NCBI GenBank assembly: GCA_028583685.1
Contig: JAMXIF010001194.1
Span: 25,458,344-25,522,343 of the forward strand
Length of the DNA stretch: 64,000 nt
Direction: 5' to 3'
DNA from: Petaurus breviceps papuanus
Lineage: Eukaryota > Chordata > Mammalia > Diprotodontia > Petauridae
This document shows, in pieces, positions 1 through 11,700 of the stretch (its first letter is position 1; every line of letters starts with the position of its first letter). The position numbers were made by a program, and so were the translations under genes. Below the pieces are notes generated by a model, which was not told the origin of the DNA, made no database searches, and saw only the letters and a list, made by a program, of their open reading frames with translations.

Positions 1-46
<46 letters not shown>
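1..46. repeat. (GA)n microsatellite
   Basis: Uninterrupted GA dinucleotides run from the window edge, so the true length is unknown. Confidence 0.97.
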
Positions 47-49
<3 letters not shown>

Positions 50-625
50 TTTTTTTAAAAAGAAATTTAGCAGTAGGGGAGGAGATAGAGGATTTGGTAG
101 CTAGATAGGTTAGAAGGGTCAATGGATTTTTTTTTTTTAAGGATTGGGGAGACCTAAACATGTTTGCAGGCAAATATGAAAGGGCCATTGGAAAGGGGGA
201 GATTGAAGATGCAAGAATAAGGGGGTTTGACTATGAAAGCCTCATGAACAAGAATACTACTTTCTTAAAGCCATGAGGGATGTGGAATGGCTGGTAATGC
301 TGAGAAGTTTTAAGGAATAGAGAATGAGTGAGGGAATTCATGTCAGATGGCCTCAATCTTCTCAGTGATGCAGGAGCTAGAGTCATCTGTTCTATGTATA
401 GAAGGAAGGATAGAATTTGGGGGAAAGGAAAGGAGAGAAGAAAAGGTTTGCACCAGATATTATGAGGAATGGGATAAAGAACTAGTGATAGTGAAGTCAA
501 GGAGGGTTTTTGAACAGCAGCCAGGGACCAGCTGAGTTTATATCACATAAATTTGTTCTCAAATTCAGTCAGCTGTATTTAGGGGTTTTCTTAAGTAATA
601 CTCAGCAGTTGTATATGGAGAAATC
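47..625. other. No gene seen; purine-rich unclassified DNA
   Basis: A-G rich sequence with short open frames of repeat-like composition. No splice-consistent coding exon or recognisable domain was found. It may be an old LINE fragment, but the family could not be named. Confidence 0.4.
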
Positions 626-739
626 ACTGAATCTCAGACATGGAGGCCATCTAGTTCAGCCCATACCAGAACAGGAAAATCCAAGACAATATCCTTGACA
701 AATAAGTCCTTCTTATGGGTTCATTGATAATTTCTACGT

Positions 740-1165
740 AGACTACCTCCAAATCTATATAGCCATCCCTCAGTTCCCATGTGCTATGTTGCATCACCAA
801 CTGTCTGCTGGCTATCTTTACCTGAATAGCTCATAGGAACCTCAAACTTAATGTGTCCAGAATGGAGTTCATTATCCTCTCCTAAATCCACCCCTCTTTT
901 CAAACTTCCTAATTTCTATCATATTCTAGGCATTCAGGTTTATGTTTCTCTTTCTCCTCCCCCCATCCAATTAGTTGGCACTACCTCTACAATATCTTTC
1001 ACATTTTTCTCTTCTCTATTTACCATTTGTTATTCTTGTTTGTCTGGACTATTTGAAATAGCTTCATTGGTTTTCCTGCTTCCAGTTTCTTCCTCTCTCC
1101 AATCCATCCTCCATACAGCTGCCAAATGAACATTTCTAAGATACTGGTCTGACCATATGTTCCAC
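740..1165 (+). mobile_element. LINE L2 fragment
   Basis: Reads as the L2 reverse transcriptase C-terminal region, including the block encoding SLQSILHTAAK that precedes TGGTCTGACCATAT. The same block recurs in the L2 copies near 10.98, 16.84 and 22.8 kb. It is nested in the L3 remnant. Confidence 0.75.
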
Positions 1166-1407
1166 ATGGTGGTTATTTAAATACTTCAAAATGGCTGTCA
1201 TATCTCCACAAGACTTCTTTTCTTCAGGCAATACACCCTTGATTCCTTCAACCAATGTTTGTACCTAATGATCTCCATTTCCTTCACCATCCTGGTTACC
1301 TTCCTTTGGATGGGTTCCTGTTTGTAGATTTTCTTTCACAATTGTCATACCAAGTTCTGAACACCATAATCCAAATGTGGTCTGACTAAGATCTCATTAA
1401 TCTAGCC

Positions 1408-1600
1408 ATGTGGGATAGGATTTAGAGTCAGAAGGCATGAGTTTGAATCCCATCTTATTTATTAGCTGAGATACCCTGGGCAAGTCTCTTGGTCTCTCTG
1501 AGCCTCAGTTCTCTTACAAATAAAATTCAGGGTTGGGTTTAGATAATTTTTGAGTTCTTTGAACTGGAAATCTCTTCCAATTCCAAGAAACAACTCTAGT
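1408..1600 (+). mobile_element. MIR SINE
   Basis: Shows the MIR order: GAGTTTGAATCCC (B-box-like), CCCTGGGCAAGTCTCTTGG core, then CTCAGTTCTCTTACAAATAAAA and the GAACT/CTTCCAATTC tail. Ancient mammalian SINE. Confidence 0.75.
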
Positions 1601-2360
1601 CATTGGCCTCTCATTGTAGCCTGAGATTTCATTTACTTCTTTGACTGCCTTATTCCCTTAACTCATATTCAGCTTGAGGTCAACTAAAGCCCTCAGATTT
1701 TTTCCCACAAAGCTGTTGTCTAGACACACTTCCCATATCCCGTAATTATGCAGTTGATTTTTTTAACCCCAATGAAGGACTTTACATTCATTGCAATTGC
1801 ATTTTCTGATTAAATTTAGCCTATCATTCTAGATAATTTTCTTTGAATCTTGACCTAAAGCTCAAACCTCACAACAACTGCAGATGTTATCTATGCCTTC
1901 TTGCCAATCAGTGATGAAAATACTGAACAGTGATAAGGATGAGATCCTTATTGGCAACTGACCTCAAAGCTGATATGGATCAATTAAGGGTTAACTTTTC
2001 TTCAGGTCTGGCTAATAAATCAGTTCTAAGTTTGCCTAACTGTATTGTCTAGCCTATAATTCTCCATCTTGTCCACAACTCTTTCTCAAATGCCTTGTTG
2101 AAATCTAAGTATCTTATATTTCTATGGCATTCCAGTGGACTACCAGGATAGTAACCCTGTCAAAAAAGGAAATGAGGTTCGTCAACCATGGCTTGTTTTT
2201 AATGAAGCTATTTTGACACTTGGGGATTAATGTTTTTTCTCTTAGAATTTTGCTGCAAATTGAAGTCATGGTTTAAAGCCTATTGGGAGAATTTACCCCC
2301 TTTCTTATTTTGTAAATGGTGACATTTGTCTATTTCTAATCCTAGAGTGACACTCCAATT

Positions 2361-2522
2361 CTCTCTCTCTTTTTTTTAAAGCAATTGGGGTTAAGTAACT
2401 TGCTCAAGGTTACACGGCCAGGTGTTTCTGGGTGGGTGCTAAGTGTCTGAGCCCGGATTCAATCCCAGGTCATCCCGACTCTGGGGCCAGTGCTCTTACT
2501 CGCTGTGCTACCTGGCCACCCC
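2361..2522 (-). mobile_element. tRNA-derived SINE, family C, type-2 monomer
   Basis: The T-run at the low end is the A-tail of a minus-strand SINE. A B-box-like GGGATTGAATCC lies on the minus strand. Flanked by the 13-bp target duplication TGACACTCCAATT at 2348-2360 and 2523-2535, which gives exact ends and implies LINE-mediated insertion. The body carries the GTGTTTCTGGGTGGGTGCTAA variant, called type 2 here. Confidence 0.92.
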
Positions 2523-2931
2523 TGACACTCCAATTTTCCATGGATTTTGAAAGATTATTGACAGAGATTCAGGAGTCACACCTGGAAATTCATTCAGTAC
2601 CCTAGGATACATGTCTTTTGATTTATAGCATTTATTACCAGCCTGGACACATTCTGAATTTCAGCAATCCTGAAACTCTTTTTATAGGGTGATATCACTC
2701 CTTTAAATTCACTCTCACTTACTTGCCTTTGCTTGTAACAAGATTAAAAAATCTTGGTCAGTGAACTTTCTATGTATCCACTTTAGTGTTCCTAGACAGC
2801 TTCCCCTTTTCTTCCTTGATGAAATTGTTTGTATCTTCAGAACTGCATTCTTGAGAACTTCCTACCCCTGAGTACCATGGGAGCCACTTATTCTTTCCCT
2901 AAAATCCTTGAAATTCATTCTCCCCAAATTT

Positions 2932-3075
2932 AGGGCTGTTGTAATTGTTTGGTTGTGTCTGACTCTTTGTGACCCCATCTGGGGTCTTCTTGACAAAGAT
3001 GCTAGAGTTATCTGCCATTTCTTTCTCCAGTTCATATTACAACTAAGGAAACTGAGGCAAAATAAATGGCTAATT
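2932..3075 (-). mobile_element. Marsupial CORE-SINE (family A), truncated
   Basis: Contains GTGTCTGACTCTTTGTGACC and AAGGAAACTGAGGCAAA, the tail and core of the SINE whose 3' end resembles BovB/RTE. The tRNA-like head is missing. Confidence 0.8.
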
Positions 3076-3284
3076 TAGGTTGCAATCAGACTATTCTCAA
3101 ATTTTCTCTTCTTGTCTGTGAAGTATTACTTTCTCTCAAGGTTCATGTTATTTTTTTTAAACTCTAGCAATTAGTTCTTCCTTATTGGTCAGAATTTGGT
3201 ACAGAATAGCAGTTCTACTCCTTTTCTTCCACATTCTGAAGTATGAAATTATCATTAAGGCATGTCAAGAATATTGCTTTTGGC

Positions 3285-3500
3285 AGAGAGAACAGCATGC
3301 TAGAGTGGAAAGATCACTGGACGGGAATTTGGAAGACCTGGGTTGGGATCCTGCTTCTGCTGCTTAGTGTGGGACTTTCTATTCAAGTGACTTGACCTCA
3401 CTCTGGGGTTTGGTTTTCTTATCTGAAAAATGAGGGAAATTCTACTAGATAATTTTTAAGATCCTTTTTTAACTCTAAATCCTATGATTCTATGAGTCTA
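3285..3500 (+). mobile_element. MIR SINE
   Basis: AGAGTGGAAAGATCACTGGA head, GACCTGGGTTGGGATCCTGC B-box region, core GTGACTTGACCTC, then the TTATCTGAAAAATGAGG tail. Confidence 0.8.
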
Positions 3501-4620
3501 TGTCTGGGGAGTGGCCCCCTCCCCCGCCTCCCTACAACCATACCTCTAAGTAAGGATTGAGATCTCTTTCCCCAACATCCATTTTCTTCTGGTCTAGTCA
3601 TCAGATGTAAAATCCACAATACTACAAGATAGTACAATAGTGCGTCTGTTTCTCCCTCCAAGTTCAGCCTAGACTTATATCTGAACAATTGGATGATAAA
3701 GATTACTCTGGACTGAGAATTCACAGATCTAGGATAATAAAAAGTCAGGGGAACAAGGTATTCTAGATTAAGAGGGGATGAAAGGGAATAATTATTTATA
3801 TAGTGCCTACTGTGTGCCTGGCATTGTACTAGGCATCTTATGAATATCTCATTTGATAGTACTAATTTGATGATAGTTGGTAAAACATTGAAATGCAACA
3901 ATTTTGGGGGAAATGGACTGAGAGATGAGGATGAATAAGGTACTGGGAGTCACAGTGAAGGCAAAGAGCTAGTTTAATATGAGTAGGAGAAGTGGAAGGA
4001 TAGCTATGGTACGTTTTTTATGGTGAAGGCTAATGTATGATTATGTCAGTGTATGTAAGAGTAAGATGATAAAGTTCTTTGCCATTAAGGAGGCGAAAAG
4101 TCAGGTTATTGCAGGAGTGATGAAGAGGCATGCGCAGACTGTGGGTCAGGTGTGCCAGCATAGGCTTCTGCTCAATGCATGTTCATGGTTATCAGCATGA
4201 ATATGCGAAGGAGCGGAAGACCAAACCTTAATATTACATCAATCAAGAAAGTTGGGAAAGTGATCTGAAAGCCAGCAGATGAGAGCAAAATGAAGAGAAG
4301 ATGGTATAAGGTAAAGATAGATTGTATAAACCTCAAAAAGACAGAAGAAGGATGACCTGAAAGCAACACTAGAAAGCAAAGTGTATGCTCAACTCTCCTC
4401 CTGGCCTTGTCAATCAGTTAGGGTAGGGTGAGCAGGAAAAGTAGCCTCCAGTATAAAATTACCAGTGATGTGGTATCCTTGGGGGAGGTGCATTTTACAG
4501 TTAAAAGCCAGAAGATGCAAAGATGTTAGTTGAATGTTTGAGTATCTAAAGGAATTTGTTGATAATTTCATCTTTCAGAAGGTAGAGAAACTTTTTTTTT
4601 ACTAGTTGGTAATGCACAAA
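3501..4620. other. No gene seen; short MIR piece
   Basis: A minus-strand MIR remnant lies at about 3785-3875 (TAGTGCCTACTGTGTGCCTGG). The rest is AT-rich and non-coding in appearance. The longest open frame (about 3482-3901, minus) crosses the MIR and is a chance frame. Confidence 0.5.
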
Positions 4621-4621
4621 A

Positions 4622-4860
4622 AGGGGCAGGAAGGTGGTACAACAGAGCACTAGGCCTGGAATCAGGAAGTCATTTTCCTGAATTCAAATCTGGCCTCAGA
4701 CTCTGACTAACTGTGTAACCCTGGGCAAGTCATTTAGCCCTATTTGCCTCAGTTTCCTCATCTGTAAAATGAGCTGGAGAAAGAAATAGCAAATTTCTTT
4801 TTGGTATTTTTGCCAAAATGGGGTCATGAAGAGTTGAACATAATTGAAAATGATTGATGC
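4622..4860 (+). mobile_element. Marsupial CORE-SINE (family A)
   Basis: Near full length on the plus strand: GGCAGGAAGGTGGTACAACA head, GAATTCAAATCTGGCCTCAG B-box region, CTGGGCAAGTCATTTAGCCC core and the AAAATGGGGTCATGAAGAG tail. Diverged by many substitutions. Confidence 0.9.
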
Positions 4861-4884
4861 ACAGGAACTTTGGGGAGACATGAC

Positions 4885-5105
4885 CAGTTTATCTTAGAGT
4901 GAATAATCAACAGAAAGTAAAGCTTGACCCAATCTGATGAACAACCAAGCTTTTGGAAAAGCAGACTTCAAAAGATTCAAGAAAAGGAGAGGTGAGACTC
5001 TGTGGCTTAAAATTCTATAAGGGAAGCTGGTCCAAAATGGATCAGATATCGTTAGGACAAATTTCTGAGAATATAAACACATGATTCCAATGAGAAAGGA
5101 AGGGG
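4885..5105 (+). mobile_element. LINE L3/CR1 fragment
   Basis: CTTTTGGAAAAGCAGACTTC followed by AAAGATTCAAG parallels the L3 block near 62.75 kb (GGGAAAGCAGATTTCAAAGT). Confidence 0.5.
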
Positions 5106-5109
5106 GGGG

Positions 5110-5575
5110 CATTTATGAACATAGATGTGTGTCCATAGATTGGGAAACGGCTGCAAAAATCATGATGTGAATTAATGGTATTTTGAAGTAAGAAATGTCA
5201 AATATGAGGAATTCAGAAAAACATGGGAAAATCCATATGAAATGATACACAGCGAAATAAGCAGAACCAAGAGAACAATTTACACAATGACTACAATGTG
5301 AGTGAAATGACCAAGAGGAAGTTAAACTCTGAGTAACAGTAAAAAAAAACAACAACAACAATAAAGGTCTTGGAGAAGAGGTAGTGAAACATGCTTCTAT
5401 CCCGGCAGAGATTCTATGCATACAAATCCTTTATGCTTCGTCAGTCAAGGTTTGGGTACTGAGTATTTTTATTGAATTGTTTTTCTTTGTCACAAGGGAG
5501 GGTTTAATCTGAGCAGTGGTGGGAAATGCCTTGGAGGTCAATAAAAAAAGGCAAAAAATTAAAAAAATTAAAAGA
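5110..5575 (+). mobile_element. LINE L1 3' end
   Basis: The GAAATAAGCAGAACCAAGAG block around 5252 belongs to the 3' region of mammalian L1. The element ends in an A-rich tail near 5545-5575. Only the 3' end is present. Confidence 0.75.
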
Positions 5576-5774
5576 CTGATGTGGATGTACAGAGAAATCA
5601 TTAAACAACTTAGATTCTTAAAACATGGTTATAAGATTGAAGTAAGGACAAGGAATTGCAGATGAACACAAACAGTAGCATGGTTCTGTTAAGAAGAGAG
5701 TCAAGAATCCAAAGTCCAGAACTGGTCAACTGATGCTGGCAACGGATGCCAACTTCAACAAGAAGAACTTTTTT

Positions 5775-5947
5775 TAAGAAATTCTTTTTTTTGTTGTTGC
5801 TTTTTTTTGGAGGGGGGAAGGCAGGGCAGTTGGGGTTAAGTGACTTGCCCAAGGTCACATGGCTAGTAAGTGTTAAGTATCTGAGGCTAGATTTGAACTC
5901 AGGTCCTCCTGACTCCAAGGCCAGTTCTCTGAAGAACTAGCCACCCC
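5775..5947 (-). mobile_element. WSINE1-like SINE (family B)
   Basis: Minus-strand SINE with A-tail (T-rich plus strand at 5782-5808), GGTTAAGTGACTTGCCCAAG core and GAACTCAGGTCCTCCTGACT B-box region. Flanked by AGAAGAACTTTTTT at 5761-5774 and AGAAGAACATTTTT from 5948, a target-site duplication. Confidence 0.88.
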
Positions 5948-5961
5948 AGAAGAACATTTTT

Positions 5962-6049
5962 TTTTTTAAAGCAATCAGGGTTAAGTAACTTGCTCAAAGT
6001 TACACGGCCAGTTATTTCTGGGTGTGGTGCTAAGTATCTGAGCCCAGAT
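5962..6049 (-). mobile_element. tRNA-derived SINE, family C type 1, 5'-truncated
   Basis: Carries the type-1 GTTATTTCTGGGTGTGGTGC block, truncated at its 5' (high-coordinate) end. Flanked by AGAAGAACATTTTT at about 5948-5961 and 6050-6063, so it used the same target as the neighbouring family B SINE. Confidence 0.88.
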
Positions 6050-6317
6050 AGAAGAACATTTTTAAAAAAAAATTAAGCTGGGGGCAAGCAAAGATACCAA
6101 AAAACCCCCACTTTGGGTGGATGGGTCTATGATAATGGATAACAGAGAAAAAAACAGAATTGCTTGACTCTATAATCCACCCTGGTTAAATTACAACTGG
6201 AGTTTTGTGTTCAGTCTGGTGCCCCCAGTTTATGTAGGCCACTGCTAAAATGGAGGGCATCCAGAAGAGGGTAGCCAAGATGGTGAAAGGCATCAAGTCC
6301 ATGTCCCATGAAGATGC

Positions 6318-6565
6318 TGTTGTTGAGTCATTTCAGTCATATTCTACTCTTCATGACCCCTTTTGTGATTTTCTTGGCAGAGATTCTGGAGTGGTTTGGT
6401 ATTTCCTTTTCTAGCTCATTTTACAGATGAGGAAACTGAGGCAAATAGGGCTAAATGACTTGCCCAGAGTCACACAGCTAATAAGTGTGTGAGGAATTCA
6501 TGAAGATAGAGTCTTCCCGATTCCAAACAGAGTAGTCTATCCATTGTACCACCTAGCTGTCCACA
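6318..6565 (-). mobile_element. Marsupial CORE-SINE (family A)
   Basis: Nearly complete copy from GTTGTTGAGTCATTTCAGTC (3' tail) to ACCACCTAGCTGTCC (5' head, reversed). Confidence 0.93.
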
Positions 6566-6569
6566 GGAA

Positions 6570-6970
6570 GATAGGTTGAGGGAATTGGTGACATTTAGTT
6601 TGGAGAAGAGAAAGGGTGGAAATATGATAAGATACTGGTACAGTACTTGAAGGGCTGTCATATAGAAGAGGGATCAGACATGTTCTGTTTGGCCTCAAAG
6701 AGCAGAACCAGGAGTAATGGATGAAAATGGCAAAGAGACAAATTTAGGTTTGATAACAGGAAAAACCATCCTACCAGTGACAGGTATCAGAAATAGACTG
6801 GGCTTCCTCAGAAGGTTGTAGGTTTTCCCCTCTATGGAGATCTTTAATTAAGGGGTAGAATGTTCTAGTGGGACTTGTCAGGAATGCTCTAGTGGGGATT
6901 CCTTTTACGTGTAGGCTGAACTAACTGGTGGCTGAGGTACTTTCCAACTCTCAAATTCTGTGATAATTCC
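6570..6970 (+). mobile_element. LINE L3/CR1 3' end
   Basis: GTACTTGAAGGGCTGTCATA, then AGAAGAGGGATCAGACATG and a terminal TTCCAACTCTCAAATTCTGT block, the typical L3 3' UTR. Confidence 0.85.
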
Positions 6971-7009
6971 TATTTTGCTTCTGCTTCTTCTGACAATGAG
7001 AAGAATCTT

Positions 7010-8300
7010 CAGATCAGAAAGAAAAATGATGACTTAGGGAGTTGATATGGAAGTGAAGAAATAGGAAGAGAGTGGCAATCTGCCCTCTATGAGTTCAACT
7101 CATCAGATCAAGAGGAATGTCATCGTTGGGTACCAAAAGGACTTATGGATGTGATTGCCGAGTCCCTCGAAAGACTGAAAGATGCCAGCAATGTGGCTGG
7201 ATGAGAAATAGGCATCTTCCTAGTGTCTCACTCTTTCCTTTTCTAAAGATTAAACAAAAAAAAAAATCCCTTGGTCATCTTTTCTAGAATTCTGCCACTA
7301 GTGAAACTCAAGTTCATAGGCATATCAATGAAAAAACTTTCAAAATTGAACATTTACCTGTTTCTTGTCCTGCGGCACCACCGCCACTTCTCACTATTTT
7401 CATCCAGAACACGTTTTGCCAGATAGACCTTACTTTTCTTTTTGATAGGGTTACTGGGCTGGTAGGTCAGAAGAATGCCATATTATGTTTGGATTTCAGC
7501 AAGACATTTGATGAAGTCCTTCATCCTATTCTTGTAGACAAGAGCAAGAGATGAGGATTTGATGGTAGTGCAATTAGATATGGTACATTCAAACTCTCCC
7601 CCCCCTTTCCCTCCTCCACCCCAAAGTGGTGGTTAATGGATTGAGGTTACAGAATCTTGATCCAAAAAGATCTCAACAGGTTAGAGCAATGGGTTGAATC
7701 TAATAAGACAAGATTTAATACAGAGAAATGTAAGCTTTGGTTTATATTTTAAATTCTCAATTTGGGTTGAAAAAAATCAACTCTGCAAGCACAGATTAGA
7801 AGCAGTGTAGATCAACAATAGATCAAGTGGAAAGGATCTGGAGGCTTTAGTGGTCTGCAAGCTCACTATGAATCAAAAGTAACAAGCTAGTCAACCAGTG
7901 TTCAGAATGAGGGAAATGATAATCTTACAGTATTTTGCCTTGGGAAACAGGGACATTAGCAAGCTGAACTCCATCTGAATTAGAGTGATTAGGAAGATAA
8001 GAAGACTAGAGGCAGTGCCAGATAAGGAATGGCTGAATGAAGTGGGAGTGTTTTGCTTTGAGAGAAGATTTAACAGGATAGCTGTCTTCTAAGTGGCTGA
8101 ATTACATCTGTGCAGCTTGGTCAGAACGTACGTGCATTAAATAAAGTTATAGGGAGGGAGGCAGGATTCAGGTTAATAAAATGAAGCACTTATTGACAAT
8201 GAGATCTATCCAAAAGTGGAACCGGCTACCTTTGAGAGGCAGTAAACTCATGGTGACTGAAAGTGTACAAATAATAGTGAGTAGTTTTGCTGACTTAGTC
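7010..8300 (+). mobile_element. LINE L3/CR1 reverse transcriptase remnant
   Basis: The stretch near 7440-7540 reads as a decayed CR1 RT segment (GLVGQKNAILCLDFSKTFDE). Downstream, near 7660-7790, a block matches the CR1 region that follows the FADD box. Broken, ancient copy. Confidence 0.75.
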
Positions 8301-9660
8301 TTTTTCTGTATACCTTTGACTTCTGGGTTAGTTTTTTATACAGGATGCTGAGTCTCCCTCTCCTACCCTTAGGTTAGCAATATGCCAGCCTAGGCCCTTT
8401 TGATCACCTTCCAGATATTTTATCAGCTTGGAGCCCTGGGGAGAGGGAACCCAGCAATCTGGTATTGGGGACCTCCTTCCCCACCTCTTGCCAAATCCCA
8501 TTCCTTTCTGAATCTCTAATGGAATTTTTTTTGGTTTGGTGACTGCCTCCCCCCCTCCAGATCCTGGGTGTTCATGTGGATATACTTTATTCAAGAGAAA
8601 CAGTTTTAACTCTAGGCACTGACAGAAGCTGCGGATGGGATTGCTGAGCTGCTGTTTTGGCTCTCTATGGTGAGAGGTCATCTCCCTCAAGGGGACCTCC
8701 CAGATTCACCCAACCTGATTGTGGATCTGACATGCGCCCCCCCGCTCCCAATCGATATATCAAGGTTATTATTTGATAAATATAGATTATAAAGTGTACT
8801 TTATGTTGCCACCCCTCCCCCCCATCAGCCTGAGATCTCTCTAGAGCTTCAGGGACTATATCTCCGCCCTCCCCATGGGTTTGCTCAGTCATTTCTTTGC
8901 CGGAAACCCGGAAGAGAGGGTTGTTCCTCTTTCCACGTTTCCTGCTTTCTCAGCCCCTCCTTGATCCTATTCTGGGGAGGGGAGGCTAGGGCAGGGTGGG
9001 GGGTGGTCACACACTGGAGAGACCAGGTCATATCAACCCTAAGGAAGCCAAAGGAGAGTGGGGTCATGGTAGATGGGGTCACCCAATGTGTTCCCTCCTG
9101 GTCTCATTCTGGCCACTCTGCCTCTAATTCTCAGAGGCCGGGGTGGGGGTGGGGTGTGGAGAGAAGAAAGGAGGGGGGCCCAGCTGCGTTTAGTTCACTG
9201 TTTCTCAACAGTCCCAGGAAGTTGCCGACCATCTACTATCCTCAAAGGATTGAACCTAAGAAAGTGAGATGGGTTGCAATGCAGATTTATGGAGAAAACC
9301 TGGTCAGGCATTCTTTCAGTGAGATGAGGGAGGCTAGACCAAGGAGTTTTTCCCTTACAGGTTTTGAAAAGAGTAGAAGGGGATGGAAGAAATGACTTTC
9401 CATCCCTAAGGCTCAGGCCTTCTCCATTAGGTAGGCCTGCGTTGGGCTCCCAGACCCTGACGGCCCTGGCCCCTGACCACCCCCTCCCCCACTCATCTGT
9501 TTGGCCCATCCTTACCAGGATCCCAGTTTCTTCACCAGTTACCCCCCTGCTAGTGGAGCTAGACACATCCGCTGCGGGGGCGGGGGCTTGCCAGGTTAGG
9601 GGAGGGGCCCAGGGAGCTGGGGCATCCGGATAGAGCTATGGTTTCTTAGTAAGTGATTCT
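8300..9660. promoter_or_regulatory. GC-rich, largely unique segment; possible regulatory DNA
   Basis: About 1.3 kb free of recognisable interspersed repeat inside repeat-dense DNA. It has a tandem ETS-like pair CCGGAAACCCGGAAG at 8900-8914, GC boxes around 9570-9600 (GGGGGCGGGGGC) and a minus-strand AATAAA at about 8588-8593. Long open frames here on both strands show no domain and look like low-stop GC-rich noise. It could be a distal promoter, enhancer or the 3' UTR of a minus-strand gene; these could not be told apart. Confidence 0.35.
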
Positions 9661-9952
9661 TAGCCAGATTCAGTCCTAGGATCTTCCCACCTAAGGCTCC
9701 TAGTTTGCATAATCTTAGCCCCAGGCCAGCCTTGACTTTATCTTCCCACCTTTCCTTTCATTAAGAGTTCTCCTCATCCCTTAAGAATAGGGCCTGAGAA
9801 AGGAACAGACAGCTTAGACAAAAGATCTCTTTCCAGGTCAATCTGGGGGCTAGGCACAAGCTAGCTGCAGGATCCATGGGCATTTCAAGTTTTAATTTTG
9901 GATAGTGAAAAGAGGCCAGCTTAAAAGTCAACACTAGCATGGATGAACCATT

Positions 9953-10203
9953 TCTTGTTGAGTCATTTTTCAGCAACGTCTGACTCTTTGTGACCCTGTT
10001 TAGGGTTTTCTCAGCAAAGATACTGGCGTGATTTGCCATTTTTTTCTCTAGTTCATTTTATAGATGAGGAAACTGAGGCACATAGGGTTAAGTGACTTGC
10101 CCAGTGTCACATAGCTAGTGAGTATCTGAGGTCAGATTTAAACTGAGGAGGATAAGTCTTCCTAACTCCCCATTTATCTATCCCCTGTGCCACCTAGCTG
10201 CCC
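9953..10203 (-). mobile_element. Marsupial CORE-SINE (family A)
   Basis: CTTTGTGACCCTGTTTAGGG tail, AGGAAACTGAGGCACATAGG core and GTGCCACCTAGCTGCC head (reversed). Confidence 0.93.
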
Positions 10204-10978
10204 TGAAGATCACAACAACAAAAATGTGAGAACAAGTGAATTCAGAGGTTCATCAGTAAGGAATCCCCCATGCTCTGGGGCAGGGAGGAGAGTCTCAACC
10301 AATCAAATCTCAGATGACCCAGTCAATTGGGGCCCTGAAGGGAAATTTTCAACGGGCTAGACCTGGGTGTGGCCATACCTCCCTCCGTGGCTCTAGCTTC
10401 TGTTTTATCCAGACACCTGAGTTTTTAGAGCAAGGCTTCAAGGGGGACTCAGAAACGCTGGGGAGAACTGCAATCATGTCCCAGCAGTAATTGTCTGGGA
10501 TTGTGGATCCTGTTAGTGGAATAAAATCATAAAACAAATGTTTGCCCTGATATGTTGCTCTGAGAGGTAGTTGATATGGTATCCCACATGGGAATAGCAA
10601 GCCTGGGACTCCAGCTGAGGAGCTGATGGGCAAAATGAGGCAGCCCAATGTGAGTTCTCAGAGTTGTCTGGTTATTAACAATGAAAGAATGTCTTAATGT
10701 AGGATGCTTTTTGAGGGACAGATTGGGGGAAATATCAGAAATGTTAGGAACATAAAGATATGGGAGCCCAGGTATGCCTCCTGCCAGTGCCCTCCTTGTT
10801 TCATTGCTGGGGTACCTGGTTCAGGGAATGAGGTCAATTCCAACTGGGCTCTGGTATTAATGGTCCAGGTACCTTGCTGGAAAAGATTGAGTTCTCTGAA
10901 GGATGGAAAGTGTTCTGGGCAACTTTGGTCCATCCCCCTAAGTTCAGATCAGGTACCCATCTTTACCTCCTGCTGACT
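10204..10978. other. No gene seen; unique-looking DNA
   Basis: No repeat family or coding exon recognised. Open frames of up to 99 residues on both strands overlap one another and lack splice or domain support. Confidence 0.45.
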
Positions 10979-11700
10979 TCCTCATTCTTTAGGGTGAACT
11001 TCCTGCAGATTTCTTCATTCTTCAGTTTCCCTGCCTCCAGTTTCTCCTCTTTCCAATCTATTCTCCATCAATCTGCCATTTTGATATTCTTAAAAAATAT
11101 GTTTGACCATGTCACTACCCTGCTCAATAAGCTTTAGTGGCTCCCTGTTGTTTCCAACCCTGCTCAATAAGCTTTAGTGGCTCCCTGTTGTTTCCATGAT
11201 AAAATGCAAACTTTTCTTTTTGGCATTTAAAACCCTTACCTTAATAATCTGATTCCAGACTGTCAGCCAAGGCTGATTATCCATTACTCTCTCTCATACA
11301 TTTTATACTCTAGCCAAACTGACTTCTTCACTGTTCACCATGCAAGATATTCTGTCTCCTGTCTATGTGCCTTTGCATAAGCTGTCCTCCTTGCCTGGAA
11401 TGCCTTCCCTTCTTCCTTGGCATTGGTAGCTCCCTTCAAAGCTCAGCTCCTAACCTTCCTAGAAAAGGTTTTCCCAATTTCCCCTCTTGTTACTGCCTCC
11501 CCAAATTATTTTTGTATTTATTTTCCATATGTTATACATATGCTTACTATATTAATGCTGCCTCCCCCTCCCCCATTATAATATAAGCATCCTTAGGGCA
11601 GGGGCTGTTTTATTTTTGTCTCCGTATCTCTGGTCTCTAGCACAGATTGTGGGACATAGCAGGGATTGTGTAAATGCTTGCTGATTTGAAATGGGGGCAG
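10979..11700 (+). mobile_element. LINE L2 3' end with internal duplication
   Basis: RT C-terminal block (SFQSILHQSAILIFLKN followed by DHVTTLLNKL), then the 3' UTR ending near CATCCTTAGGGCAGGGGCTG and TAAATGCTTGCTGATTTGAA. It contains an exact 40-bp tandem duplication at 11117-11156 and 11157-11196. Confidence 0.9.

Larger units (their letters stand above)
626..3180 (-). mobile_element. LINE L3/CR1, minus strand, old and interrupted
   Basis: Successive blocks match the reverse complement of the L3/CR1 3' end and reverse transcriptase region. Examples are the ATACTTCAAAATGGCTGTCAT block near 1180, the segment around 1360-1410, and the block near 2040-2330 that includes CCTGTCAAAAAAGGAAATGA. 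It is split by an L2 fragment (about 740-1165), a MIR (about 1408-1600), a tRNA-derived SINE (2361-2522) and a CORE-SINE remnant (2932-3075). Heavy divergence marks it as ancient and non-functional. Confidence 0.75.

Noticed and set aside
3482-3901. 139-residue minus-strand frame
   Set aside because: Crosses a MIR element, lacks splice or domain support; a chance frame.
8961-9566. Open frames of 144 (plus) and 123 (minus) residues
   Set aside because: They overlap antisense to each other in GC-rich DNA, have no recognisable domain and no strong splice context.
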